Assembly (NCBI GenBank): GCA_963780635.1
Contig: CAWACW010000012.1
Span: forward strand, 620,001 to 684,000
Direction: 5' to 3'
DNA: 64,000 nt
From: DATEPR01 sp963780635
GTDB taxonomy: Bacteria > Actinomycetota > Actinomycetes > Mycobacteriales > Pseudonocardiaceae
This document shows positions 43,611-51,858 of this stretch, piece after piece (position 1 is the first letter of the stretch; every line of letters begins with the position of its first letter). Position numbers and translations under genes: made by a program. The notes under the pieces were generated by a model. That model saw nothing but the letters and a program-made list of their open reading frames with translations. It was not told the origin of the DNA and made no database searches.

Positions 43611-44231
43611 GTGACCACCTCAGCCTCCGTCGCCGCCTACTGGGACACCGCCGCAGCCACCTTCGACGCCGAGCCCGACCACGGTCTCGCGTCCCCCATC
43701 GTGCGAGCTGCCTGGTCACGGCGGCTGCGGGAGTGGATCCCCGACACGACCGCGGACGTGCTGGATGTGGGGTGCGGCACGGGTTCCCTCGCGCTCGTGC
43801 TGGCCGAGCAGGGGCACCGGGTGACCGGTGTCGACCTGTCCCCCACGATGGTCGAGCACGCACGGCGCAAGCTGGCCGGTCACCCGGCGACCGTGCTGCA
43901 CGGTGACGCGGCCGACCCGCCCGTCGATGGCCGCCGGTTCGACGTCGTGCTGTGCAGGCACCTGCTGTGGACGCTGCCCGACCCCGGTGCCGCGCTGCGC
44001 ACGTGGGCGGGTCTGCTGCGACCGGGTGGTCAACTGGTGTTCATCGAGGGGCGCTGGAACGCGACCGCCACCGAGACCGGGATGCCGTGGTGGGGCGGGG
44101 TGCCCGCCGACGTACTCAGCGCCGCTCTCTCGCCGATCGTGGCGCGGGTGCATGTCGAGCACCTGACCGACGTCGTGCTGTGGGGCCGCGAGATCACCGA
44201 CGAACGGTACGTGCTGCTCGCCCACGTCTAA
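43611..44231 (+). CDS. Class I SAM-dependent methyltransferase
   Basis: This 206-residue protein has the class I methyltransferase fold, with DVLDVGCGTGSLALVLAEQG (SAM-binding motif I), VTGVDLSPTMVEHARRKL, LHGDAADPP and a LRPGGQLVFIEG strand. It is of the small-molecule (UbiE-like) type. The start is the GTG at 43611. It stands alone between the DUF397 gene and a long secreted protein. The substrate is unknown. Confidence 0.87.
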   Translation: MTTSASVAAYWDTAAATFDAEPDHGLASPIVRAAWSRRLREWIPDTTADVLDVGCGTGSLALVLAEQGHRVTGVDLSPTMVEHARRKLAGHPATVLHGDAADPPVDGRRFDVVLCRHLLWTLPDPGAALRTWAGLLRPGGQLVFIEGRWNATATETGMPWWGGVPADVLSAALSPIVARVHVEHLTDVVLWGREITDERYVLLAHV

Positions 44232-44431
44232 TTCCGATTAACTGTTATCTCGCCGGGTTGCGGAACCGGGACACGCTGCGCTGAATCGGTTTCATTAGAT
44301 CTCTTTTGCCGGCCATCCGGACACAACGGCGCAGGTCGGAGCCTTGACATGCCATTTTGGTGACGACCATGCTACGGACCGAGAGCGCTGACGGATATTG
44401 CCCTCGTGCCGCAATGGAAGCAGGAGAAACC

Positions 44432-47053
44432 ATGAAGGTTCCCTCCTCCGGCGCACTGCCGCGCCGGAGACTGTCCCGCACATTACCCGCAGTCCTGACC
44501 GCGCTGGTCGTGCTGTGCGCCGCCGCGTACATGATCGTCATCGCAGGCCCCGTAGCGCACGCAGCACCGACGTTGCTGTCCCAGGGCAAGCCGACCACGG
44601 CCTTGTCGACGGAGAACGCCACGTTCCCGGCGAGCAACGCGACCGACGGCAACACCACCACGCGCTGGTCGAGCGCGTTCGCCGACCCGCAGTGGATCCA
44701 GGTCGACCTCGGCTCGGTGTCGACCATCAGCTCGGTCACGCTGAACTGGGAAGCCGCGTTCGGCAAGGCGTTCCAGCTCCAGACGTCCAACGACGGCGTC
44801 ACGTGGACCACGATCTTCGCCACCACGACCGGCACGGGCGGCATCCAGAACCTCACCGTCGCGGGCACCGGCCGCTTCGTCCGGATGAACGGCACCGCAC
44901 GGGGCACCACGTTCGGCTACTCGCTCTTCGAGTTCCAGGTGTTCGGCACGGTCGCCACGGCGAGCGCGTGCGGCACCACCGATGCCGCGCTCGGCAGGCC
45001 GACCACGGCCTCGTCGACGGAGAACGCCACGTTCCCGGCGACCAACGCGACCGACGGCAACACCACCACCCGCTGGTCCAGCGCCTTCAGTGACCCGCAG
45101 TGGCTGCAGGTCGACCTCGGCACCACGCAGTCGATCTGTGGGGTGTCGCTGAACTGGGAGGCCGCGTTCGCGTCGGCGTTCCAGCTCCAGACATCCAACG
45201 ACGGCGTCACCTGGACCACGATCTTCTCGACCACGACCGGCGCCGGTGGCATCCAGAACCTGACCGTGACCGGCTCCGGGCGGTTCGTGCGGATGAACGG
45301 CACCGCACGCGGCACCGCGTTCGGCTACTCGCTGTTCGAGTTCGACGTGTTCACGACGGGCACCGCCGCGCCACCGCCGACCACGCCACCGGTCGGCACA
45401 GCGCCGCCCACCTCCGACCAGCCCGACTTCGGCCCGAACGTGCACATCTTCGACCCGTCGATGTCGTCGGCCACCATCCAGAGCACGCTGGACTCGGTGT
45501 TCGCGGCCCAGCAGGGCAACCAGTTCGGCACACGCAGGGATGCGCTGCTGTTCAAGCCGGGCACGTACAACGTGAGTGCCAACATCGGCTACAACACGCA
45601 GATCGCGGGCCTGGGCCAGAACCCGGACGACGTGAGCCTGATCGGCGGTGTCACGTCGGACGCGACCGGCAACAACGCGACGCTCAACTTCTGGCGTGAG
45701 GTCGAGAACCTGTCGATCACGCCGAGCAGCGGCACGGACACCTGGGCGGTGTCGCAGGGTGCGTCGATGCGGCGGGTGGACATCCACGGCAACCTGAAGC
45801 TGGACCCGACCGGTGACGGCTTCTCCAGCGGTGGTTTCCTGGCCGACTCGCGGATCAGCGGGCAGGTCACGTCCGGCTCGCAGCAACAGTGGATGTCCCG
45901 CAACGACACGTGGGGCAGCTGGGCGGGCAACGTATGGAACATGGTGTTCGTGGGCACCGCGGGCGCGCCGGCGCAGCACTTCCCGAACCCGTCGTTCACC
46001 ACCGTGGCGCAGACGCCGACCGAGTTGGAGAAGCCGTACGTCTTCGTCGACGCGACCGGGAACTATCACGTGTTCGTCCCGTCGTTGCAGCACAACACGC
46101 AGGGCATCACGTGGGGCGCGGGCCAGACGGCGGGCACGTCACTGCCGATGCACGACTTCTACGTGACGAAGCCGGGCGACACGGCCGAGACGATGAACGC
46201 GGCACTGGCGGCGGGCCTGAACCTGATCGTCACGCCGGGCTTCTACCAGCTCGACCAGACGCTCACGGTGAGCCACCCGAACACGATCATCCTGGGCATG
46301 GGTCTGGCGACGTTGCAGGCGGAGAACGGCAGCACCGCGATCTCCACGGCCGACGTCGGCGGTGTGCAGGTGGACGACCTGCTCATCGACGCGGGCGTCA
46401 CCAACTCGAACACGCTGGTCCAGATCGGCCCGGCGGGTGCCGCCTCGAACAACGCGGCCGACCCGAACATGGTCGCGGACCTGTATTTCCGCATCGGCGG
46501 CGACGGAGTCGGCAAGGCGACCAACAGCCTGGTCATCAACAGCCCCAACACGATCGGCGACAACAACTGGCTCTGGCGCGCCGACCACGGTGACGGCGTC
46601 GGATGGACGACGAACACGGCGAACACCGGGCTGATCGTCAACGGCGCCAACACGACGATGTACGGACTGGCGGTCGAGCACTACCAGAAGGACGAAGTGA
46701 TGTGGAACGCCAACGGTGGTGCCACGTACTTCTTCCAGAACGAGAATCCGTACGATCCACCGACGCAGGCCGACTGGATGAACGGCACCACGGACGGGTT
46801 CCCGGCCTACGAGGTCGCGCCATCGGTGACCACCCACCAGGCGTTCGGCGTGGGCAGCTACTGCTTCTTCCAGGTCAACCCGGCAATCGTGAACGACCAC
46901 GCGTTCGAGGCACCGAACACGCCAGGCGTGCAGTTCCACGATCTGCTCACGGTATCGCTGGGCGGCGTGGGCACGATCAGCCACGTCATCAACGAGACAG
47001 GAGCGGCGGTGAACACCGCCACCCCGAACATCTACCTACCCAGCTTCCCGTGA
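44432..47053 (+). CDS. Secreted CBM32-CBM32-beta-helix protein
   Basis: This 873-residue secreted protein has a signal peptide (LPAVLTALVVLCAAAYMIVI) ending near VAHAA. Two F5/8-type C (CBM32) domains follow, at about residues 50-175 and 185-310, almost identical in sequence (both contain LQTSNDGVTWTTIF and RFVRMNGTARG). After a Pro/Thr linker, a right-handed beta-helix region of about 540 residues follows, of the pectate-lyase/GH55-like superfamily (LLFKPGTYNVSANIGYNTQI, NTIILGMGLATLQ). It probably binds and cleaves, or only binds, a beta-glucan or similar polymer. The catalytic residues are not identifiable by eye. The ATG at 44432 has AGGAG upstream. A terminator follows. Confidence 0.82.
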   Translation: MKVPSSGALPRRRLSRTLPAVLTALVVLCAAAYMIVIAGPVAHAAPTLLSQGKPTTALSTENATFPASNATDGNTTTRWSSAFADPQWIQVDLGSVSTISSVTLNWEAAFGKAFQLQTSNDGVTWTTIFATTTGTGGIQNLTVAGTGRFVRMNGTARGTTFGYSLFEFQVFGTVATASACGTTDAALGRPTTASSTENATFPATNATDGNTTTRWSSAFSDPQWLQVDLGTTQSICGVSLNWEAAFASAFQLQTSNDGVTWTTIFSTTTGAGGIQNLTVTGSGRFVRMNGTARGTAFGYSLFEFDVFTTGTAAPPPTTPPVGTAPPTSDQPDFGPNVHIFDPSMSSATIQSTLDSVFAAQQGNQFGTRRDALLFKPGTYNVSANIGYNTQIAGLGQNPDDVSLIGGVTSDATGNNATLNFWREVENLSITPSSGTDTWAVSQGASMRRVDIHGNLKLDPTGDGFSSGGFLADSRISGQVTSGSQQQWMSRNDTWGSWAGNVWNMVFVGTAGAPAQHFPNPSFTTVAQTPTELEKPYVFVDATGNYHVFVPSLQHNTQGITWGAGQTAGTSLPMHDFYVTKPGDTAETMNAALAAGLNLIVTPGFYQLDQTLTVSHPNTIILGMGLATLQAENGSTAISTADVGGVQVDDLLIDAGVTNSNTLVQIGPAGAASNNAADPNMVADLYFRIGGDGVGKATNSLVINSPNTIGDNNWLWRADHGDGVGWTTNTANTGLIVNGANTTMYGLAVEHYQKDEVMWNANGGATYFFQNENPYDPPTQADWMNGTTDGFPAYEVAPSVTTHQAFGVGSYCFFQVNPAIVNDHAFEAPNTPGVQFHDLLTVSLGGVGTISHVINETGAAVNTATPNIYLPSFP

Positions 47054-47084
47054 TCGGCAGCGGGATGGAGTAGACCGGACGACA

Positions 47085-47120
47085 CTCGCGGCGGCGGAGC
47101 GAACACTCCGCCGCCGTGAG
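47085..47120. terminator. Bidirectional hairpin terminator
   Basis: A 15-base-pair stem with one mismatch (CTCGCGGCGGCGGAG) and the loop CGAACA lies between the convergent ends of the beta-helix protein gene and the first LigD-like gene. Confidence 0.75.
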
Positions 47121-47167
47121 CGTTCCGACAGAGCGCCGCCACAGCGAAGCTGGCCAATCGGCCGACG

Positions 47168-48097
47168 TCAGTCCAGGCCGTCGCGGTCGGCCCACTCCAG
47201 CAGGGCGTCCAGCGAGTAGGCCACGTCGTCGATGCCCGCGTGCAGGTCGCCCAGCTCGGCGAACCGGGCCGGGACCGTGGCCATGGTCCAGTCCAGCGGC
47301 TCGACGTGGTCGACCTCGTCCCACCGGATCGGCGTCGACACGGTGGCCTCCGGCACGCCACGCACGGAGTACGCGCTGGCGATCGTGTGGTCGCGGGCGT
47401 TCTGGTTGTAGTCGACGAACAGCTTCTTCGGGTCGCGGTCCTTGCGCCACCACGTGGTCGTGACCAGGTCGGGCGCCCGCCGCTCGACCTCGCGGGCGAA
47501 CGCCAGCGCCGCACGGCGGACCTCGGTGAACCCCCACCTCGGCTCGATTCGTACGTAGATGTGCAGGCCGTGGCCGCCGGACGTCTTCGGCCAGCCGATG
47601 ATGCCCAGCTCGTCCAGCACCTCGTGTACCACGTGTGCGACCTGGCGCACGGTGTCGAACGGGCACTCGGGCATCGGGTCGAGGTCGATCCGCCACTCGT
47701 CGGGCTTCTCGGTGTCGGCCCGGCGGGAGTTCCACGGATGGAACTCCACGGTGGACATCTGGACCGCCCAGATCACGCTGGCCAGCTCCCCGACGCACAG
47801 CTCGTCTGCGTCCCGGTCGTACCGGGGGAAGTGCACCCGGACGGTCTGCAGCCACGGCGGCGCGCCGGACGGCACACGCTTCTGGTGCACCTTCTGGCCG
47901 GCCAGACCGGACGGGAAGCGGTGCAGCATGCACGGTCGTTCCCGCAGCGCCCGCACGATGCCGTCACCGACGGACAGGTAGTACCGGGCCAGGTCGAGTT
48001 TCGTGGCACCGGTGGCCGGGAAGTACACCCGGTCCGGACTGGACAGCCGGATCGTGCGCGGCCCGACTTCGAGTTCCACGGCGGCGGCTCCTGCCAT
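47168..48097 (-). CDS. LigD-type polymerase/primase domain protein (copy A)
   Basis: This 309-residue protein is a stand-alone archaeo-eukaryotic primase-like polymerase domain as found in bacterial LigD. Visible parts are LSSPDRVYFPATGATKLDLA, CMLHRFPSG, the catalytic EWRIDLDPMP with two metal aspartates, and KTSGGHGLHIYV. Such proteins fill gaps or add ribonucleotides in Ku-dependent end joining. No Ku, ligase or 3'-phosphoesterase domain is encoded nearby. It begins at ATG 48097 and is on the same strand as copy B, 220 bases downstream of it, with the 48-base repeats lying between. Confidence 0.9.
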   Translation of the reverse strand: MAGAAAVELEVGPRTIRLSSPDRVYFPATGATKLDLARYYLSVGDGIVRALRERPCMLHRFPSGLAGQKVHQKRVPSGAPPWLQTVRVHFPRYDRDADELCVGELASVIWAVQMSTVEFHPWNSRRADTEKPDEWRIDLDPMPECPFDTVRQVAHVVHEVLDELGIIGWPKTSGGHGLHIYVRIEPRWGFTEVRRAALAFAREVERRAPDLVTTTWWRKDRDPKKLFVDYNQNARDHTIASAYSVRGVPEATVSTPIRWDEVDHVEPLDWTMATVPARFAELGDLHAGIDDVAYSLDALLEWADRDGLD

Positions 48098-48158
48098 ACC
48101 GGGGAATCTACGCGAACCGACGGCAAGCAGCCCGGCTGAGGACGGTCGACGCTCCCGG

Positions 48159-48360
48159 CCCAGCGCTTGCCCTCGTGCCCGGCGACGCGCCCCAGCCCAG
48201 CGCTTGCCCTCGTGCCCGGCTCAGGACGATCGGCGCGCCCTGGCCCAGCGCTTGCCCTCGTGCCCGGCTCAGGACGATCGGCGCGCCCTGGCCCAGCGCT
48301 TGCCCTCGTGCCCGGCTCAGGACGATCGGCGCGCCCTGGCCCGGCGCTTGCCCTCGTGCA
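48159..48360. repeat. 48-base tandem repeat of a gene's 3' end with stop
   Basis: Units at 48196-48243, 48244-48291 and 48292-48339 are 48 bases long and essentially identical. A partial unit lies at 48340-48360 and a diverged one at 48159-48195. On the minus strand, the unit reads in frame as AGHEGKRWARARRSS and a TGA stop. It copies the last codons of the LigD-like copy B gene (HEGKRRARARRSS, stop at 48317), so two further tail copies, each with a stop, follow the real stop. It is too regular and spacer-free for CRISPR. Confidence 0.92.
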
Positions 48361-49258
48361 TGGCCACGACCCGCGCGATCGGGATCGTGTGTCCCTCGGC
48401 CACCAGGTCGTCGGGCAACCGCTGCGGCCGCGGCATCAGCTCCGCCCACACGTCCCGGTCGGCGACCATGGCGGCCGCTGTCCGGATCGTGAAGTCCCGG
48501 GGGGTGACGTCGGCCAGGTCGTCCCACGGCACCGGGAACGACACCGGCGCGCCCGGCCGGACCCGCGGGCTGTACGCGGCGATCACGGTCGCGCCGCCTG
48601 CCCGCGTCGAGTCCAGGAACACCTTGCCCGCCCGGTTGTCCACGACGAACTCGGTGGTCGCGAACTCCGGATCGAGCCGCTCGGCGCGGGCCGCGAGCGC
48701 GCGGGTCGCGGCCGCCACGTCGTCGACCGCGGCATCCGGTTCGAGCGGCACGAACACGTGCACGCCCTTGGCGCCGCTGGTCTTCACAGCACCCTCCAGG
48801 CCCGAGTCGGCCAGCGCCCGGCGGACCAGGTGCGCCGCGCGGACGGCCATCCCGAACGCGTCCGGCACCGGCGGGTCGATGTCCATGACGAGGTGTGTCA
48901 CGTGCCCGTCGACCATCAGCGTCGGGTGGTACTCGACGGCCCGCTGGTTGGCGAACCACAGCAGCGTCCTGCGGTCGTCGCACAGCGCGTAGTTGACCTC
49001 GCGGCGTGAGCTCTCCGCCCATACAGCCACGGTCCGCACCCAGGACGGCGTGTAGCGCGGCACGTTCTTCTGCATGAACGGGTCCTGGCCGGGCCGCACG
49101 CGGATCACCGACAGCGGGCGGTCCCGCAACCCGGGCAGGATGCGCTCGGCCACCGCGTCGAGGTAGTCCACCAGGTCACGCTTGGTGGCGTCGGCGCCGT
49201 CGAACAGCGGTTTGTCGAGATTGGTCAACGACACGTCGTCGCGGATCTCGTCAGCCAT
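48317..49258 (-). CDS. LigD-type polymerase/primase domain protein (copy B)
   Basis: This 313-residue paralogue of copy A has LTNLDKPLFDGADATKRDLV, RVRPGQDPFMQKNVP, the catalytic LVMDIDPPVP, KTSGAKGVHVFVPL and VVDNRAGKVFLDSTRAGGAT. The catalytic motif DIDP is intact. I use ATG 49258 (MADEIRDDVS). A GTG at 49291 with AGGAGG just before it is an alternative. The very basic C-terminal tail HEGKRRARARRSS lies in the tandem repeat described above, so the tail length may vary between strains. Two different polymerase-domain genes together suggest specialised end-repair or lesion bypass. Confidence 0.87.
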   Translation of the reverse strand: MADEIRDDVSLTNLDKPLFDGADATKRDLVDYLDAVAERILPGLRDRPLSVIRVRPGQDPFMQKNVPRYTPSWVRTVAVWAESSRREVNYALCDDRRTLLWFANQRAVEYHPTLMVDGHVTHLVMDIDPPVPDAFGMAVRAAHLVRRALADSGLEGAVKTSGAKGVHVFVPLEPDAAVDDVAAATRALAARAERLDPEFATTEFVVDNRAGKVFLDSTRAGGATVIAAYSPRVRPGAPVSFPVPWDDLADVTPRDFTIRTAAAMVADRDVWAELMPRPQRLPDDLVAEGHTIPIARVVAMHEGKRRARARRSS

Positions 49259-49306
49259 CTCCCCACCATGGCACGTTCCCGGCGAGCGCACCCTCCTGGC
49301 GATCGT

Positions 49307-50272
49307 TCACAGTGCCGGCGGCAGGCCGAGGGCCGGGAACTGTGCCGGGCCGAATGTCGTGATCTCGGCGATCCGGCCGGCTACGACGCTCAGTGCGTCC
49401 AGCTTGAACGGCCGGAACACCGTGTCGCCCGGTCTGCGCAGGTAGCTGCCCGCGGCAGGCATCCGGTTCACGCCGGCCGGGAGCAGCCGCCAGTCGCCCT
49501 CCCGGTCCGGCCCGAAGGCACGCTCCAGCAACGGGAGCAACTGCGCGACCCCGTCGTACTCGTACGGGTAGGGCGGCATCGTGACCCGGATGTCCTGCGC
49601 TGCGATCGCCACGGCCGCGTGCGGGTCCAGCCGCTCGTGCGCGTCGATGAACCGGCGCAAGAGGTCCCGCTCGGCCGCAGACGGCTCGCCCGCCGACCAC
49701 TCGGCCCGGCGCGCGGGCAGCCGCTCCTGCATGGTCGCCCGCGCCCGCTGCAACGCGCTGTTCACGCCCGCCACGGTCATGTCCAGCATCGCTGCCGTGT
49801 CCGAGGCGGGCCAGCCCAGGACGTCCCGGGCGATCAGCGTGGCCCGCTGCCGTGGTGGCAGCGCCTGCGACGCCATGAGGAACGCCAGTTCGATCGTCTC
49901 CCTGGCGACCGCCGCGGTGTCCGGCTGGTCGTCGGCGGCAGGCACCTGGTCCAGCAGCACGTCCGGATACGGCTGCAGCCACCTCACCTCGACGCCGACG
50001 GCGGGCTTGCGCGCGACCCTGCGCAGGTGGTCCAGGCATACGTTCGTGGCGATCCGGTAGAGCCAGGCGCGGAACAGTGTGTCGCCGCTGAAGCCGTCCC
50101 GGTGCCGCCAGGCCCGCAGGAACGTCTCCTGCACCGCGTCCTCGGCCTCGTCGAACGAGGCCAGCATCCGGTAGCAGTGCACGTGCAGCTCCCGCCGGTG
50201 CCGGCCGGCGAGCGCGCCGAACGCCGTCTCGTCGCCGGCCACCGCCGCGGCCACGGTGTCCGCATCGGTCAT
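49307..50272 (-). CDS. ECF sigma factor with SnoaL-like C-terminal domain
   Basis: This 321-residue sigma factor is of the SigG/SigX5 type. Region 2 includes YRMLASFDEAEDAVQETFLR and WLYRIATNVCLDHLRR. Region 4 contains LPPRQRATLIARDVLGWPAS, then TVAGVNSALQRARA. From about residue 200 a SnoaL/NTF2-like domain follows (FIDAHERLDPHAAVAIAA), which in such sigma factors takes the place of an anti-sigma factor. No anti-sigma gene is adjacent, in agreement. ATG 50272 overlaps the VOC gene stop as ATGA. It ends a three-gene unit with an SDR and a VOC protein. Confidence 0.88.
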   Translation of the reverse strand: MTDADTVAAAVAGDETAFGALAGRHRRELHVHCYRMLASFDEAEDAVQETFLRAWRHRDGFSGDTLFRAWLYRIATNVCLDHLRRVARKPAVGVEVRWLQPYPDVLLDQVPAADDQPDTAAVARETIELAFLMASQALPPRQRATLIARDVLGWPASDTAAMLDMTVAGVNSALQRARATMQERLPARRAEWSAGEPSAAERDLLRRFIDAHERLDPHAAVAIAAQDIRVTMPPYPYEYDGVAQLLPLLERAFGPDREGDWRLLPAGVNRMPAAGSYLRRPGDTVFRPFKLDALSVVAGRIAEITTFGPAQFPALGLPPAL

Positions 50273-50676
50273 CGGTGACCACGCTCCTGCAGCACCCAGG
50301 TGTTGCCGTCCGGGTCGGCGAAGTCCGCGAACGACGCGTAGTCGGCGTGCCGCGGGTCCGCGCCCTGCTGCCAGCCGTCGGGGCCGAGGTGCCGGATCGC
50401 GCCGAGCGGTACGCCCTGGTCAGCCAGTTGCGCGCACGTCGCTTCGATGTCGGTGACCACCAGGTGGATGCCACGCACGGAACCCGGCTGGGCGTCGGTG
50501 ATGCCGACACCCAGCGCGATCGAGCAGGCCGAGCCGGGCGGGTCGAGCTGGACGACCCGGAAATCGCCTGCCTGGTGGTCGACGTGCACGGCGAAACCGA
50601 GCCGCTCGCTGTAGAACGCCTTCGCCGCATCCACGTCGGTGACCGGGATGAGCACCAGTTCCAGTCGCAGGTCCAT
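50269..50676 (-). CDS. VOC (glyoxalase-like) protein
   Basis: This 135-residue vicinal-oxygen-chelate protein has two beta-alpha-beta-beta-beta halves: LVLIPVTDVDAAKAFYSERL opens the first and IHLVVTDIEATCAQLADQG the second. The end FADPDGNTWVLQE carries the usual terminal metal-binding glutamate. Members include glyoxalases, dioxygenases and antibiotic-binding resistance proteins. Nothing here decides among them. It lies 14 bases after the SDR gene and overlaps the sigma-factor gene. Confidence 0.85.
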   Translation of the reverse strand: MDLRLELVLIPVTDVDAAKAFYSERLGFAVHVDHQAGDFRVVQLDPPGSACSIALGVGITDAQPGSVRGIHLVVTDIEATCAQLADQGVPLGAIRHLGPDGWQQGADPRHADYASFADFADPDGNTWVLQERGHR

Positions 50677-50690
50677 CGCCGTCCCCTTCC

Positions 50691-51479
50691 TCAGCGCAGC
50701 ACGAGGCCGCAGGTCACGTTGGTCATCGACCCTGTCATGCCGGCTGCCCGGTCGGAGGCGAGAAACGCGGCCGTGCCGGTCACGTCGGCAAGTCGCGGTG
50801 CGCGGCGCAGGGCGGCCATGCCCGCGATGAATCGCTCGACGTCCGTGGGCTCTGGTGCGGCCGGACCGCCGACCTCGGCGATCTTTCGCCTGTCCAGGGT
50901 CTCCACGACCCCCGCGGTCCAGATGCCGCAGACCCGCACGCCGAAAAGGCCGACCTCGGCGGCCAGATACCGGAAGAACGACTCCGTCGCCGCGTCGGCG
51001 GGACCGGTGCTGCCCATACCGGGCATCGCGCCGTCGCCGGACGCGCTGTTCAGGTGCAGGATCACGCCGGACCGCCGCTCGATCATCTGCCGGGCGGCGG
51101 CGCGGGCGGTCAGGAAGTTCGACCGCAGGCCGTTGCGCACGGCCAGCAACACGTCGTCCACCTGCATCTCGACCAGGGGCGTGCCCTGTACGTCGCCCCG
51201 ATTGATCAGGTTGAACGAGACATCCACCCTGCCCGTGGTGGCCACCACCCCGGCGACGTGCTCGTCGACCGCGCGTTCGTCCAGCGCGTCCAGCACCGCC
51301 ACATCGGCATCGCCGCCCGCCTCGGTGATGTCCCGCGCGACGGCCGCCAGCGTCTGCTTGGTCCGGCCGGCCAGGAAGACCCGTGCTCCCTCGGCCGCGA
51401 ACGTCCTCGCTACCGCGCCGCCGATCCCGCCGCCCGCACCGTAGACGATGGCCGTCCGCTGCTCCAGCAACCCGCTCAT
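50691..51479 (-). CDS. SDR-fold protein lacking the YxxxK catalytic pair
   Basis: This 262-residue protein has the SDR cofactor motif YGAGGGIGGAVA at 13-24 but a changed NNAG strand (FNLINRG, 89-95). After the serine strand LHLNSASGDG the active-site helix reads STGPADAATESFFRYLAAE. By alignment on that helix, the catalytic tyrosine is Thr158 and the lysine Asp162. It therefore probably is not a classical dehydrogenase. The ATG at 51479 has GGAGG upstream. It opens the three-gene unit with the VOC protein and ECF sigma factor, so the sigma factor may control it. It is the second SDR in this window with such losses. Confidence 0.82.
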   Translation of the reverse strand: MSGLLEQRTAIVYGAGGGIGGAVARTFAAEGARVFLAGRTKQTLAAVARDITEAGGDADVAVLDALDERAVDEHVAGVVATTGRVDVSFNLINRGDVQGTPLVEMQVDDVLLAVRNGLRSNFLTARAAARQMIERRSGVILHLNSASGDGAMPGMGSTGPADAATESFFRYLAAEVGLFGVRVCGIWTAGVVETLDRRKIAEVGGPAAPEPTDVERFIAGMAALRRAPRLADVTGTAAFLASDRAAGMTGSMTNVTCGLVLR

Positions 51480-51858
51480 GTCGACCTCCACTGTGTGTTC
51501 CCGTCGCCTTCGACAGATGAAACGAAGGCGGGCGCCGGAACTCATCGGTGGTCCGCTCAGTCGACGTGAGCGCACTACGCAGCGTGGTGGGACATCGGGC
51601 CGTTCGACCCAGCTATGGGCGGAAGGCCCAGCACGTTGGGGGTGAGCGCTGGGCCTTCCGTACCTGGGTAGTCGGGTTCATGGGGTTTCGCGTTACACAG
51701 TGCGTCACGCCGCTCTCAACAGATGGGTGATCGCCGGCCCGATCAGCCGAGTGGCGCCGTCGCCGATTTCGGACGAACGCGGCCGGCTCACGCCCCGGGT
51801 CGTCATCGCGTAGCGAAATTCGCACCGAGCGCGCGGGTGCCGCCGATAGTGTCCGGCC
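51480..51858. other. Divergent promoter region
   Basis: This 379-base gap between the SDR unit and the MFS gene holds a strong hairpin (annotated separately) but no convincing gene. Short frames here lack ribosome sites and family motifs. Confidence 0.45.
51621..51659. terminator. Orphan hairpin in a divergent promoter region
   Basis: A perfect 12-base-pair stem (GGAAGGCCCAGC and its complement) encloses a 15-base loop. It has terminator form but lies between two divergent genes, where no transcript is expected to end. It may close a short RNA or mark a lost gene. Confidence 0.55.

Noticed and set aside
48196..48339. Short tandem repeats that could suggest a CRISPR array
   Set aside because: Units abut directly without variable spacers and copy the end of a neighbouring gene; no cas gene is present.
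47168..49258. A complete non-homologous end-joining locus
   Set aside because: No Ku, ligase or phosphoesterase domain is encoded in the window.
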